Translations under genes and position numbers: made by a program
Part shown: positions 37,261 to 45,997 of the stretch, piece by piece
How positions within the stretch are numbered: the stretch's first letter is position 1
How the letters are laid out: each line of letters begins with the position of its first letter
Source of the DNA: Cupriavidus pampae
GTDB taxonomy: Bacteria; Pseudomonadota; Gammaproteobacteria; Burkholderiales; Burkholderiaceae
Direction: 5' to 3'
Length of the DNA stretch: 64,000 nucleotides
NCBI RefSeq assembly: GCF_914271485.1
Contig: NZ_CAJZAG010000005.1
Location: 62,001 to 126,000 of the forward strand
The notes under the pieces: model-generated
Databases searched by the model: none
What the model was told of the DNA's origin: nothing
Seen by the model: the letters and a program-made list of their open reading frames with translations, nothing else

Positions 37261-37293
37261 TTGACACATTGATACGATGAATTTGTAATACAA
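37261..37293 (+). promoter_or_regulatory. Sigma-70-like promoter with FadR-type operator over its -10 box
   Basis: TTGACA at 37261-37266 is followed 17 bases later by TGTAAT at 37284-37289. The palindrome TTGTAATACAA (37283-37293) fits TNGTNNNACNA exactly and covers the -10 box. The bound divergent GntR regulator would block polymerase at the hydroxyacid dehydrogenase operon. Confidence 0.65.
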
Positions 37294-37343
37294 CTTACGT
37301 ACGCAGATTGCTGGTAGGCAATAGACCACAGGAGACAGCGTCA

Positions 37344-38327
37344 ATGAGGTCGGTAAGTCACACCACACAGTTGGAAATCGCATACGTCTGCAGGCGGATG
37401 CCACCCGACGTGGAAGCCGCGATGCAGGCGCGCTTCACCGTCAATCTGAACGAAAGCGACGCGCTGCTCAGTTCCACAGCCATCGCCGATCACGCCAGGG
37501 GCGCCACCGTCCTGTTCGTCACCGCCACGGAACGGATCGACGGTGAACTGCTCCGGCAGTTGTCACCGACCTTGAAAACCGTGGCCACCCTGTCAGTCGG
37601 ACACGACCATATCGACCTTGCCACCGCACGCGAGCTTGGGATCGAAGTCCTGCACACGCCCGATGTCCTCAGCGATGCCTGCGCGGAAGTCGCGCTGATG
37701 CTGCTGCTCAATGCCGCCCGGCGCGGCTTCGAAGCGGATGTCATGGTGCGCAGCGCGCAGTGGCGCGGCTGGGCACCCACTCAGTTGCTAGGCAAGGGTC
37801 TCGTCGGCAAGCGACTCGGCATCTTCGGCATGGGCCGCATCGGCCGGGCGATCGCCACGCGTGCCCGCGCATTCGGCATGCAGATCCACTATCACAACCG
37901 CTCCGCCCTGACGCCCGATCTGGCGGAGGGCGCAACCTTTCATCCCTCGCTCGAGAACCTGTGCCAGCACAGCGACATGCTGATGGTGGCGGCGCCAGGC
38001 TCTCCTCAACTGAAGGGCGCACTCGACGCGGCGCACCTCCGCGCGCTGCCGCGCGGCGCTGTGGTCGTGAATATCTCTCGCGGCGATATCGTCAACGACG
38101 ACGCGCTGATCGACGCGTTGAAGACCGGCCACGTCTTTGCGGCCGGGCTCGATGTCTTTGCCAACGAACCCGATATCGACCCGCGCTATCGCGAGCTCGA
38201 CAACGTGTTTCTGAGCCCGCATATCGGCAGCGCCACCGAAGAAACCCGCAACGCAATGGGTTGGCTGCTGATCGACGGACTGGCGGCACTACGCCGCGGC
38301 GAGCGTCCGGCCAACCTGATTACCTGA
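37344..38327 (+). CDS. D-isomer-specific 2-hydroxyacid dehydrogenase
   Basis: ATG 37344 has GGAG upstream and gives 327 residues. The NAD-binding loop is LGIFGMGRIGRAIATRARAF. Catalytic residues appear in order: Arg in VVNISRGDIVNDDAL, Glu in FANEPDID and His in FLSPHIGSATEET. The family reduces glyoxylate, hydroxypyruvate or larger 2-keto acids, or the reverse. It heads the six-gene operon with GabD-like, HIBADH-like, tartrate dehydrogenase and enolase genes. A glyoxylate/hydroxypyruvate reductase role in hydroxy-diacid breakdown fits the neighbours. Confidence 0.92.
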   Translation: MRSVSHTTQLEIAYVCRRMPPDVEAAMQARFTVNLNESDALLSSTAIADHARGATVLFVTATERIDGELLRQLSPTLKTVATLSVGHDHIDLATARELGIEVLHTPDVLSDACAEVALMLLLNAARRGFEADVMVRSAQWRGWAPTQLLGKGLVGKRLGIFGMGRIGRAIATRARAFGMQIHYHNRSALTPDLAEGATFHPSLENLCQHSDMLMVAAPGSPQLKGALDAAHLRALPRGAVVVNISRGDIVNDDALIDALKTGHVFAAGLDVFANEPDIDPRYRELDNVFLSPHIGSATEETRNAMGWLLIDGLAALRRGERPANLIT

Positions 38328-38373
38328 CACCCCTCCACGCTTTTCTCCCGACACAACCATCGGAGCCTCTTTC

Positions 38374-39834
38374 ATGCAGATTCAGAATGCTTCCCTGTTC
38401 CGCCAGCAATGCCATGTGAATGGCCAATGGGTCGATGCCACAGATGGCGAAGTGGTCCCCGTCACCAATCCAGCCAACGGCAAGTCGATCGGCAGCGTGC
38501 CCCGCATGACCGCCGCCGATGTGGAGGCCGCCATTGCCGCTGCGGACAAAGCACTGCCCGCATGGCGCGCCACCAGCGCGCGTGACCGCAGCCGGCTGCT
38601 GCGGCGATGGTTCGACCTTTGCATGGCCAATCAGGAAGACCTCGCGACCATCCTCACGCTCGAGCAAGGCAAGCCGCTCAAGGAATCGCGCGGCGAGATC
38701 GCCTATGGGTCGGGCTTCCTCGAATGGTTCTCGGAAGAGGCGCGACGCGTCTATGGCGACATCATCCCGGCCCCTTCGTCGGATCGCCGCATCGTCGTGA
38801 TCAAGCAACCCGTCGGCGTGGTGGCGGCCATCACGCCATGGAATTTTCCCAACGCGATGATCACCCGTAAGGCAGGCGCTGCGTTGGCCGCTGGCTGCAC
38901 GATCGTCATCAAGCCCGCCTCGGCCACGCCGTTCTCGGCGCTGGCGCTCGCCGTGCTGGCGAAGGAAGCGGGCATTCCCGATGGCGTACTCAATGTGGTA
39001 ACCGGCTCCGCATCCGTCGTGGGCGGCGTGCTCACGGCAAGCCGCGTCGTGCGCAAGCTGTCGTTCACGGGCTCCACGGAGGTTGGCAAGACCCTCCTCG
39101 AACAATGCGCGGGCACGGTGAAGAAGGTGTCGATGGAACTGGGCGGCAACGCGCCGTTCCTGATCTTCGACGATGCCGATCTGGATGCCGCGGTAGCGGG
39201 CGTGATGGCTTCCAAGTTCCGCAATGCCGGCCAGACCTGCGTCTGTGCCAACCGCATCTTCGTGCAGGACGGCATCTACGATGCCTTCGCGGAGAAACTC
39301 AGGGTCGCCGTGGAAGCGCAGGCCGTGGGCGACGGCATGGCGCCGGGTATCGATCTTGGTCCGCTGATCGACGACGCCGCTGTCGACAAGGTGCGCGAGC
39401 ACATCGAGGACGCGGTGGCACTGGGCGCCCGCGTATTCACGGGCGGCCATGCCCACAAACTCGGCGGCCGCTTCTTCGAGCCGACGATTCTCACCGACGT
39501 GTCGCCGCAGGCCAAGCTGATGAACGAAGAGACGTTCGGCCCGGTGGCGCCGCTCATCCACTTCAAGACCGAGGCCGAAGGCGTGGCGATGGCGAATGAC
39601 ACGCCCTTTGGGCTGGCCGCGTACTTCTACACCACCGACTACGCACGCTCGTGGCGCGTGGCGGAAGCACTCGAGTGCGGCATCGTCGGGCTGAACGAAG
39701 GCCTGATCTCCACGGAGGTCGCACCCTTTGGCGGCGTCAAGGAGTCAGGCATTGGCCGCGAGGGATCCAAGTACGGCATCGAGGACTACATCGAGGTCAA
39801 GTACATCTGCGCGGGCGGTCTGGCCGCACGCTGA
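38374..39834 (+). CDS. gabD: NAD(P)-dependent succinate-semialdehyde dehydrogenase family
   Basis: The 486-residue length is typical. Oxyanion Asn157 is in TPWNFPNAM, general base Glu255 in SMELGGNAP, and nucleophile Cys289 in NAGQTCVCANR with the neighbouring Cys291 seen in GabD enzymes. It should oxidise a C4 or C5 semialdehyde to the diacid. In this operon, 2-ketoglutarate semialdehyde or tartronate-type semialdehydes are as likely as succinate semialdehyde, so the gene symbol is by family only. It follows the hydroxyacid dehydrogenase gene by 46 bases and precedes the HIBADH-like gene by 17. Confidence 0.88.
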   Translation: MQIQNASLFRQQCHVNGQWVDATDGEVVPVTNPANGKSIGSVPRMTAADVEAAIAAADKALPAWRATSARDRSRLLRRWFDLCMANQEDLATILTLEQGKPLKESRGEIAYGSGFLEWFSEEARRVYGDIIPAPSSDRRIVVIKQPVGVVAAITPWNFPNAMITRKAGAALAAGCTIVIKPASATPFSALALAVLAKEAGIPDGVLNVVTGSASVVGGVLTASRVVRKLSFTGSTEVGKTLLEQCAGTVKKVSMELGGNAPFLIFDDADLDAAVAGVMASKFRNAGQTCVCANRIFVQDGIYDAFAEKLRVAVEAQAVGDGMAPGIDLGPLIDDAAVDKVREHIEDAVALGARVFTGGHAHKLGGRFFEPTILTDVSPQAKLMNEETFGPVAPLIHFKTEAEGVAMANDTPFGLAAYFYTTDYARSWRVAEALECGIVGLNEGLISTEVAPFGGVKESGIGREGSKYGIEDYIEVKYICAGGLAAR

Positions 39835-39851
39835 ATAACGGAGACAGAAAT

Positions 39852-40733
39852 ATGAAAACAATAGGCATGATCGGCATTGGCATGATGGGCCATGGCATCG
39901 CATCGAACGTCGCGAAGCATGGCTATCCACTGGTCGTTCTCGCGCACCCGGGCAATCAGCCGGTCGACAACTTGCTCAACGCGGGCGCCAGTCAGGTGTC
40001 AACGATTTCTGCCCTGGCGCAGCAGGCCGACATCATCATCCTGTGCGTGACTGGAACGCCCGAGGTGGAGGACGTGCTCTTCAGCAAGGATGGCTTGCTG
40101 AGCGCGCTGCGACCCGGCACGGTGGTGATCGACTGCTCCACGGCGATTCCATCGTCGACCGAACGTATCGCGGCGGCAGTCCATGGCGCCGGCGGTAAGT
40201 TCCTGGATGCACCTATGACGCGCACGCCGAAGGAAGCGGCCGAGGGGCGGCTGAACCTGATCGTTGGCGGCGATGCTGCGCTCTACCGTGAGTGCCTGCC
40301 ATTGCTGCAGAGCTTTGCCGAGAACATTACGTTCGCCGGTCCGGTCGGTGCCGGGCATCGACTCAAGCTGCTGCATAACTTCGTATCGCTGGGTTTCTCC
40401 GCGGTGCTCGCCGAAGCGGCTGCATGTGCCGCGCGCGCGGACGTCAATCCCGAGGTCCTCGTTGACGTATTGGCAAAGGGCGGCGGCGCGGGCGTGATCC
40501 TCGAACGTCTGCGTCCATTTATCGAGCGCGGCGACAGTTCGGGGTTCCGCTTCACCATTTCAAACGCGCTGAAGGACATGACGTACTACGACACGATGGC
40601 GAGCGAACTCGGCGCCAGCCACGCGACGGCGTCAGCGATTCGCGAGACCTACGCGGACGCATACGATCAACGCGCCACCGGCACCGTGCCCGAACTCGTT
40701 GCATTGCTGGCGCAGCCGGCCTCTACTCACTGA
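39852..40733 (+). CDS. Beta-hydroxyacid dehydrogenase (HIBADH / tartronate semialdehyde reductase family)
   Basis: ATG 39852, after GGAGACAGAAAT, gives 293 residues. The N-terminal Rossmann motif is MIGIGMMGHGIASNVAKHG, the substrate loop LDAPMTRTPKEAAEGRLNL, and the catalytic Lys172 lies in AGHRLKLLHNF. The substrate loop differs from the DAPVSGG of classical 3-hydroxyisobutyrate dehydrogenases. It probably interconverts a beta-hydroxy acid and its semialdehyde with NAD(P), consistent with glycerate/tartronate semialdehyde chemistry next to tartrate dehydrogenase. Confidence 0.9.
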   Translation: MKTIGMIGIGMMGHGIASNVAKHGYPLVVLAHPGNQPVDNLLNAGASQVSTISALAQQADIIILCVTGTPEVEDVLFSKDGLLSALRPGTVVIDCSTAIPSSTERIAAAVHGAGGKFLDAPMTRTPKEAAEGRLNLIVGGDAALYRECLPLLQSFAENITFAGPVGAGHRLKLLHNFVSLGFSAVLAEAAACAARADVNPEVLVDVLAKGGGAGVILERLRPFIERGDSSGFRFTISNALKDMTYYDTMASELGASHATASAIRETYADAYDQRATGTVPELVALLAQPASTH

Positions 40734-40749
40734 CCGGCGGGACGCCAAC

Positions 40750-41826
40750 ATGATCACCAACCAGCAATACAAGATCGCCGTCATTCCCGGTGACGGTATC
40801 GGCAACGAAGTAGTACCGGAAGGCATCCGCGTATTGAAAGCCGTCAGCGCGAAGTTCGGCTTTCAGCTGGAGTTCACGAGCTACGATTGGAGCTGCGCGC
40901 GCTATCACGCGCAGGGCAGCATGATGCCGCCCGATGGCATCGAACGTCTGCGGGACTCCGATGCGATCTTCCTCGGCGCGGTCGGCTTTCCGGGCGTGCC
41001 CGACCACGTGTCACTGTGGAATCTGCTGATCCCGATTCGCCGCGAGTTCGATCAGTACGTGAATCTTCGCCCCGTCCGGCTGCTGCCGGGCGTGCCCTGC
41101 CCGCTTGCCAACAAGAAGCCCGGCGATATCGATTTCTGGATCGTGCGCGAGAACACCGAGGGCGAGTACTCGCAGGTGGGCGGGCGCATGTTCGCGGGCA
41201 CCGAGCATGAGTTCGTCACGCAGGAGGCGATCTTCACGCGCCGCGGAACGGATCGCATCATGCGCTATGCGTTCGAGCTCGCCCGCAAGCTCGGCCGCAA
41301 TCATGTGACATCTGCGACCAAATCCAACGGCATCTTCCATTCGATGCCGTTCTGGGACGAGCGCTTCGCGGCCATCGCCGCCGAGTATCCCGAGGCACGT
41401 ACCGACCAGTACCACATCGACATCCTCGCCGCGCGCTTCGCGATGTCGCCCGAGCGCTTCGATGTGGTGGTGGGCTCCAATCTGTTCGGCGACATCCTCT
41501 CCGACCTCGGGCCCGGCGTCACCGGCACCATCGCGGTGGCGCCTGGCGCCAATATCAATCCGGAGCGGAAGTATCCATCGATGTTCGAGCCCGTGCATGG
41601 CTCCGCGCCAGACATCGCCGGAAAAGGCATCGCCAACCCCATCGGCCAGATCTGGTCGGCGGCAATGATGCTTGATCACCTCGGACAACCCGAGGCCGCC
41701 GCGGCCATCATGCGCGCGATCGAAGCCGTGCTCGTCCACTCCGATCGTGTCCTCACGCCGGATCTCGGCGGCAAGGCCACTACCCAGGACATGGGCGCCG
41801 AGATTGCCAAAGCGGTATCCGCATAA
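40750..41826 (+). CDS. ttuC: Tartrate dehydrogenase / D-malate dehydrogenase family
   Basis: The protein has 358 residues. The N-terminal IAVIPGDGIGNEVVPEGIRV, ENTEGEYSQVGGRMFAG, and FDVVVGSNLFGDILSDLG are diagnostic of metal-dependent decarboxylating dehydrogenases. The loop SLWNLLIPIRREFDQYVNLR and the motif HGSAPDIAGKGIANP match the tartrate/D-malate branch rather than isopropylmalate dehydrogenase. It oxidises tartrate or D-malate with NAD, giving oxaloglycolate, glycerate or pyruvate. With the hydroxyacid dehydrogenase and HIBADH-like enzyme it suggests tartrate-like diacid catabolism. Confidence 0.9.
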   Translation: MITNQQYKIAVIPGDGIGNEVVPEGIRVLKAVSAKFGFQLEFTSYDWSCARYHAQGSMMPPDGIERLRDSDAIFLGAVGFPGVPDHVSLWNLLIPIRREFDQYVNLRPVRLLPGVPCPLANKKPGDIDFWIVRENTEGEYSQVGGRMFAGTEHEFVTQEAIFTRRGTDRIMRYAFELARKLGRNHVTSATKSNGIFHSMPFWDERFAAIAAEYPEARTDQYHIDILAARFAMSPERFDVVVGSNLFGDILSDLGPGVTGTIAVAPGANINPERKYPSMFEPVHGSAPDIAGKGIANPIGQIWSAAMMLDHLGQPEAAAAIMRAIEAVLVHSDRVLTPDLGGKATTQDMGAEIAKAVSA

Positions 41827-41862
41827 CGAAGGCGTTCAGAACGCCAGTAAGGAGACAACCCA

Positions 41863-43011
41863 ATGAAGATCACCCGCATTACCGCCATTCCGCTGTCCTT
41901 TCGCCTGCCGGAAGGCAAGACCGTCACCATGGGCGTGGGCAGCACGCTCAAGCGCGACGCGATCATTATTCGCGTAGAGACGTCGGAAGGCATCGTCGGC
42001 TATGGCGAATCGCATCCCGGACGCAGCCCCGGTGCCATCGTCAGCCTGATCCACAACACGCTGCAGCCGCTACTGGTCGGCATGGATGCCACGGATGTGG
42101 TCGGCACTTGGCAACGTGTGCATCGCATGCAGTTCTCGAGCCATGGATTGGGCGCGGGCGCGGCGCTCGCGCATTCGGGTATCGACATGGCGCTCTGGGA
42201 TATCCGCGGCAAGGCGGCCAACATGCCGCTCTACAAGCTGCTCGGCGGATCCCGTCGGCGGATTCCCGCGTATGCGGGTGGCATCGCCCTCGGCTATCAG
42301 CCGGCAGCATCGCTGGCCGAAGAAGCGCAGTCGTATATCGAGCAAGGCTACAAGGCCGTGAAGTTACGGATCGGCGATACGGTCAAGGCTGACATCGAAC
42401 GCGTGCGCCACGTCCGCCGTGTGGTCGGCGACGACATCGACATCCTGACGGATGCCAATACGGCCTATACGATTGCCGATGCCCGCCGCGTGCTACCCGT
42501 GCTGGCCGAGATTCAGGCCGGCTGGCTGGAGGAGCCGTTTGCCTGCAACGACTTTGCATCGTATCGCGAGGCCGCGCGTATTACGCCGATCGTGCCGATC
42601 GCTGCGGGCGAAAACCATTTCATGCGCTTCGAGTTCGCGCAGTTGCTGGAGGCAGGCGCCGTGCAGGTCTGGCAGCCCGATCTCTCGAAAACCGGTGGCA
42701 TTACGGAAGGCATGCGTATCGCGGCCATGGCGTCGGCGTTCCGCATTCCGATCCATGCGCATAGCTCTGCTACGGGGCTCAACCATGCGGCGACCCTGCA
42801 CTTCCTGGCGGCGACCGAGAACGCGGGCTACTTCGAAGCGTGCGTGTCGCACTTCAATCCGTTCCGCGACATGTTCGGCAAGACCTTCGAGATCGGTCGC
42901 GATGGCTGCGTGGTGCCGCCGGAAGCGCCGGGCCTTGGCGTCGAGGTGGACGAGGACCTGTTCAAGCAGTATCCGCTGATCGACGGCCCGGGGTACGTCG
43001 TGAAGTTCTGA
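41863..43011 (+). CDS. Enolase-superfamily enzyme (mandelate racemase / muconate lactonizing family)
   Basis: A 382-residue protein with KITRITAIPLSFRLPEG at the N-terminus, a mobile capping loop, and barrel ligands DANTAYT, WLEEPFACND and AGENHFMRFE. The second-strand motif is YKAVKLRIGD (KLR in place of KxK), and the C-terminal HSSATGLNHAATLHF holds the late His-rich face. It follows tartrate dehydrogenase by 36 bases. A dehydratase for a C4-C6 hydroxy-diacid feeding the dehydrogenases is likely. It is distinct in sequence from the enzyme at 15095-16198. Confidence 0.88.
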   Translation: MKITRITAIPLSFRLPEGKTVTMGVGSTLKRDAIIIRVETSEGIVGYGESHPGRSPGAIVSLIHNTLQPLLVGMDATDVVGTWQRVHRMQFSSHGLGAGAALAHSGIDMALWDIRGKAANMPLYKLLGGSRRRIPAYAGGIALGYQPAASLAEEAQSYIEQGYKAVKLRIGDTVKADIERVRHVRRVVGDDIDILTDANTAYTIADARRVLPVLAEIQAGWLEEPFACNDFASYREAARITPIVPIAAGENHFMRFEFAQLLEAGAVQVWQPDLSKTGGITEGMRIAAMASAFRIPIHAHSSATGLNHAATLHFLAATENAGYFEACVSHFNPFRDMFGKTFEIGRDGCVVPPEAPGLGVEVDEDLFKQYPLIDGPGYVVKF

Positions 43012-43051
43012 ACGCCCACCAATATAAAAACGATGGTGAAGGAGACAAAAC

Positions 43052-44050
43052 ATGCCTGACCGCAGAACCGCATGCAAATGGATGCTGTCGTCGCTGGCCG
43101 GCGCGGCGAGCACGACAGTATGGAGCGGCGCCTTTGCCGCCGCAGCCGACAGCTATCCCGACAAGCCGATTCGTATCGTCGTGCCCTACACGCCCGGCGG
43201 CTTCAACGACACGCTCGCGCGCACCGTCGGCGAGAAACTGACCACCAAATGGAAGCAATCGGTGGTGGTCGACAACCGTCCCGGCGGCAATACGCTGATC
43301 GGCAACTCGATGGTGGCCAAGTCCGCGCCCGATGGCTACACGCTGCTGATCACCCCGCTGCCGTTCGCGGCGTTGCCCGCACTGTATGGCGCCAAGCTGC
43401 CCTACAACGCGACGAAGGACTTCACGCCGGTGGTGTGGGCCGCGAGCACGCAGAACGTGCTCGTCGCACGCAACGACCTCAACCTCGCGACCGTCAAGGA
43501 CATCGTCGAATTCGCGAAGAAGCACCCGGGCAAGCTCAACTACGGCTCCACGGGTTCCGGCTCTTCCAACCATTTGTCGATGGAGCTGTTCGAGAAGATG
43601 ACGGGGACGCAGTTGACGCATATCCCATACAAGGGAAGCGGACCAGCTGTCGTCGCGATGCTGGGTGGCGAGATCGACGTGCTGTTCGACAACCTGCCCA
43701 ACGTGATCACGCAGATCCGTGCGGGCAAGTTCAAGCCGATCGCGGTAACGGGACAGCAACGATCGTCATTGCTACCGGACGTGCCAACCGTCGCGGAATC
43801 GGGCGTCCCCGGCTATGAGGTGAACGTATGGTTCGGCATCCAGGCCCCTGCGGGCACACCTAAGGAAATCGTCCAGCGCCTGAATCAGGAGATCACCAAA
43901 TCGCTGTCCGAAGCCGACGTCGTCAAGCGCTTCCGCGAGCAAGGCGTGGAGGTGGTCGGCAGCTCGCCTGCGAAGTTCGCAACGCTGGTCGACAGCGAGA
44001 TCGAGAAATGGGGGACGGTGGTGCGAGACGCCAACGTGCGGCTGGAGTAG
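43052..44050 (+). CDS. Bug/TctC-family periplasmic substrate-binding protein
   Basis: This 332-residue receptor begins with a twin-Arg-containing signal region (PDRRTACKWMLSSLAGAAST) and ends the signal at FAAAADSYPDK. It has YPDKPIRIVVPYTPGGFNDT, VVVDNRPGGNTLIGN, LNYGSTGSGSSNHLSMELFE and THIPYKGSGPAVVAML, so both carboxylate-binding loops are intact. It closes the hydroxy-diacid operon and should bring its substrate to an unlinked TctAB-type carrier or act as a sensor. RR followed by a non-FLK core makes Tat export possible but unproven. Confidence 0.93.
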   Translation: MPDRRTACKWMLSSLAGAASTTVWSGAFAAAADSYPDKPIRIVVPYTPGGFNDTLARTVGEKLTTKWKQSVVVDNRPGGNTLIGNSMVAKSAPDGYTLLITPLPFAALPALYGAKLPYNATKDFTPVVWAASTQNVLVARNDLNLATVKDIVEFAKKHPGKLNYGSTGSGSSNHLSMELFEKMTGTQLTHIPYKGSGPAVVAMLGGEIDVLFDNLPNVITQIRAGKFKPIAVTGQQRSSLLPDVPTVAESGVPGYEVNVWFGIQAPAGTPKEIVQRLNQEITKSLSEADVVKRFREQGVEVVGSSPAKFATLVDSEIEKWGTVVRDANVRLE

Positions 44051-44059
44051 CACGCGGGA

Positions 44060-44353
44060 TTAAATCATCACGGGCTCGGGAAAGGCGCGATGCCAGGATA
44101 GAATCTCCACGCCCTCCCGTAGCCCTCCGCTCCAGAACGGATCCGATTGCAACAGTGCCTCTACCTCTGCCTTGTCGGCGGCTTCAACAATCCATAAGCC
44201 GCCGATTGCATCCGCCTCTGGTTGAGGTCGAAGCGAACCCGCCGCTAGCACCTTGCCCTGATGACACCGAAGCCATTGCAAATGGGCATCCATCAACGCC
44301 AAGCGTAGCGTCGTTTGTTCTGGCTTGTCAGTGAAGCGAACAGCGAAGAGCAT
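44060..44353 (-). CDS. YciI-family protein
   Basis: ATG 44353 has ACGGAGA upstream and gives 97 residues. The ferredoxin-like YciI fold is recognisable from MLFAVRFTDKPEQTTLRLA, DAHLQWLRCHQGKVLAAGSL and GGLWIVEAADKAEVEALLQS, then DPFWSGGLREGVEILSWH. The conserved Asp-His pair is present (DAHLQWL). Function is unproven in most YciI proteins, though some are lyases or muconolactone-isomerase-like. It converges on the Bug gene with nine bases between stops. Confidence 0.83.
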   Translation of the reverse strand: MLFAVRFTDKPEQTTLRLALMDAHLQWLRCHQGKVLAAGSLRPQPEADAIGGLWIVEAADKAEVEALLQSDPFWSGGLREGVEILSWHRAFPEPVMI

Positions 44354-44607
44354 CGAACAGTCTCCGTTGTTATTCTCTTCCGGCGCCAATTGAAGTCGCC
44401 ATTGGCGGCCGGCGTGCGATGCACCAAAAATAACAGCGTGCCTTCCGGCGTCCATACCCGAACGGTGGGGGTAGTTGTATAGCTGCAACTTCCGACGATG
44501 CGTCCGGGGAGAACCTCGTGCCCGGAAATACCACCCCAATCATTGGAATTTATTCAATTTGCCGCTAAAACTGTGAGGGACCGGGCATCAAAAGTGGGTG
44601 AAAGATC

Positions 44608-44904
44608 ATGCACACTGCAATACGAGCATATTCGGGCGCTGGCGCGAAGGAACTCTTCGATGTATTGGAAAGGCGCACTCCTGAGATCGAATCGATGATG
44701 CGCTCGGTCCAAGGCTTTGTTAGCTACACATTGGCCCGAAGCGAGGATGGTGAGTTTGGCTTCTCAGTTACCGTTTGCAATGACAAGACGGGGGTTGATG
44801 AAAGCAGCCAAAAGGCTAGAGATTGGATCGCACAGAACGCTGCAGGCACTAGCGCAAGTGCCCCAACGATCTCGGAGGGAATCGTCATCCTGCACGTTAA
44901 GTAA
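44608..44904 (+). CDS. Dimeric alpha-beta barrel (antibiotic-biosynthesis-monooxygenase-like) protein
   Basis: A 98-residue protein with HTAIRAYSGAGAKELFDVLE, MMRSVQGFVSYTLARSEDGE and FGFSVTVCNDKTGVDESSQK. The pattern fits the ABM/ferredoxin-like dimeric barrel superfamily. Base composition here is less GC-rich than in the neighbouring operons, so the gene may be a recent arrival. The last eight bases overlap the end of the convergent excisionase-like gene. The 254 bases before it, back to the YciI gene, show no further gene. Whether it binds a substrate is unknown. Confidence 0.7.
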   Translation: MHTAIRAYSGAGAKELFDVLERRTPEIESMMRSVQGFVSYTLARSEDGEFGFSVTVCNDKTGVDESSQKARDWIAQNAAGTSASAPTISEGIVILHVK

Positions 44905-45370
44905 CAACAGCACCCATTCCTAGCTCTTGTGACAGCTGCGCGAGCTCAGCCATCGCCTGCTCACTGGCCTGCTCGCGCGCTTCCTTGTACTGCATCAAGT
45001 CGGCGAATCTCACCCGGCGGTGCTTGCCAGTCCGATGGAACGCCAGCGCGCCATCTTCGAGCAATTTGATGAGATGGGGACGGGACACGTTGAGCAGGTC
45101 CGCCGCCTCTTGTGTAGTCAGTTCCGCATGGACAGGTACCACCTGTACGGCGTTACCGTCAGCCACTTCCGCAAGGATGTCGACGAGTAGTCGCAGCGCC
45201 AACGTGGGCAACTCCACGCGATGTACCTTCTTTTGGTCGTCGATGATCCGGATGTACTGCGTCTCGGATTGGGTCGCCAAGCAGGCGGCCAGCGTGCGCA
45301 GACCTTGCACGGCCGCCTTCACCTCGCCCTCTGTGGGCAAGGTCAACTTGGGTAGTGCAGTGGTGGGCAT
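44897..45370 (-). CDS. Excisionase-family DNA-binding protein, antitoxin-like
   Basis: The ATG at 45370, with AGGA upstream, gives 157 residues. The C-terminal third carries a MerR/excisionase-type helix-turn-helix: AELTTQEAADLLNVSRPHLI, then KLLEDGALAFHRTGKHRRVR and FADLMQYKEAREQASEQAM. Upstream lies a compact alpha/beta region (LRTLAACLATQSETQYIRII). Proteins of this form usually pair with a downstream PIN-domain toxin gene. Here the ORF ends against a convergent ABM-like gene and no PIN gene is visible, so it seems to be an orphan antitoxin-like regulator. A farther upstream ATG is possible. Confidence 0.78.
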   Translation of the reverse strand: MPTTALPKLTLPTEGEVKAAVQGLRTLAACLATQSETQYIRIIDDQKKVHRVELPTLALRLLVDILAEVADGNAVQVVPVHAELTTQEAADLLNVSRPHLIKLLEDGALAFHRTGKHRRVRFADLMQYKEAREQASEQAMAELAQLSQELGMGAVVT

Positions 45371-45602
45371 AGTCGGTCCTGAATCTGGTGAGTCGGTCAC
45401 CATCATGTTCGAAACAAGCGACAATCGCAATATTCGAAAATGCGACCCGATGCCACCGTGTCAGGCATCCAACACCCCACTGCGGACCTTCCAGTAGCAA
45501 GCCGCAATTTGCTAGGCTCGCAATCCTCGTGCAGCGATTGACTCGAGCCAGCCCGGCTCGGTGACCCGCCCGTCGCGATTCAAGGCCTACCGGATAACTA
45601 CC

Positions 45603-45986
45603 ATGCGCCTCGCACTCAAAACCCTTGGAATCCTGACGCTGCTCGCGATTGGTTTTGTCGGCGGGGCATTGACTGCCGGGGCGCGTCACTGGTTTCAACC
45701 ACTCGCCCATATCACGATCAAGAACGACAGTGGCCAGGATCTCTCGGCGTTGACTCTCACCCACTCCTCGAGCCGGTTCACAAGCACCGTTTCACTGCCT
45801 GCACTGAAACAAGGGGAGAGCACGAACTTTCGCTTTTTTATCGCCGGCGAAGGAGGCTACAGCATCGAGGCCAAATTCCCTGATGGTCGTGTGATCAAGG
45901 GCGGGGCTGGCTATGTCGAGTCGGGGTATAAGGTAACCGACGTTGTTGGTGCTTCTAAAGTACAGAGCAAGTCATCATTTTATTGA
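45603..45986 (+). CDS. Small membrane-anchored or exported protein, unknown function
   Basis: ATG 45603 gives 127 residues. The N-terminus is a membrane helix or uncleaved signal (LKTLGILTLLAIGFVGGALTAG), and the rest is a beta-rich domain (ITIKNDSGQDLSALTLTHSS; SYGS-like FRFFIAGEGGYSIEAKFPDG). No cysteine or catalytic motif is seen. The stop overlaps the start region of the NYN protein downstream, so the two are probably co-translated. The 172 bases upstream lie between divergent genes. Confidence 0.65.
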   Translation: MRLALKTLGILTLLAIGFVGGALTAGARHWFQPLAHITIKNDSGQDLSALTLTHSSSRFTSTVSLPALKQGESTNFRFFIAGEGGYSIEAKFPDGRVIKGGAGYVESGYKVTDVVGASKVQSKSSFY

Positions 45987-45997
45987 GAGAACACGAA

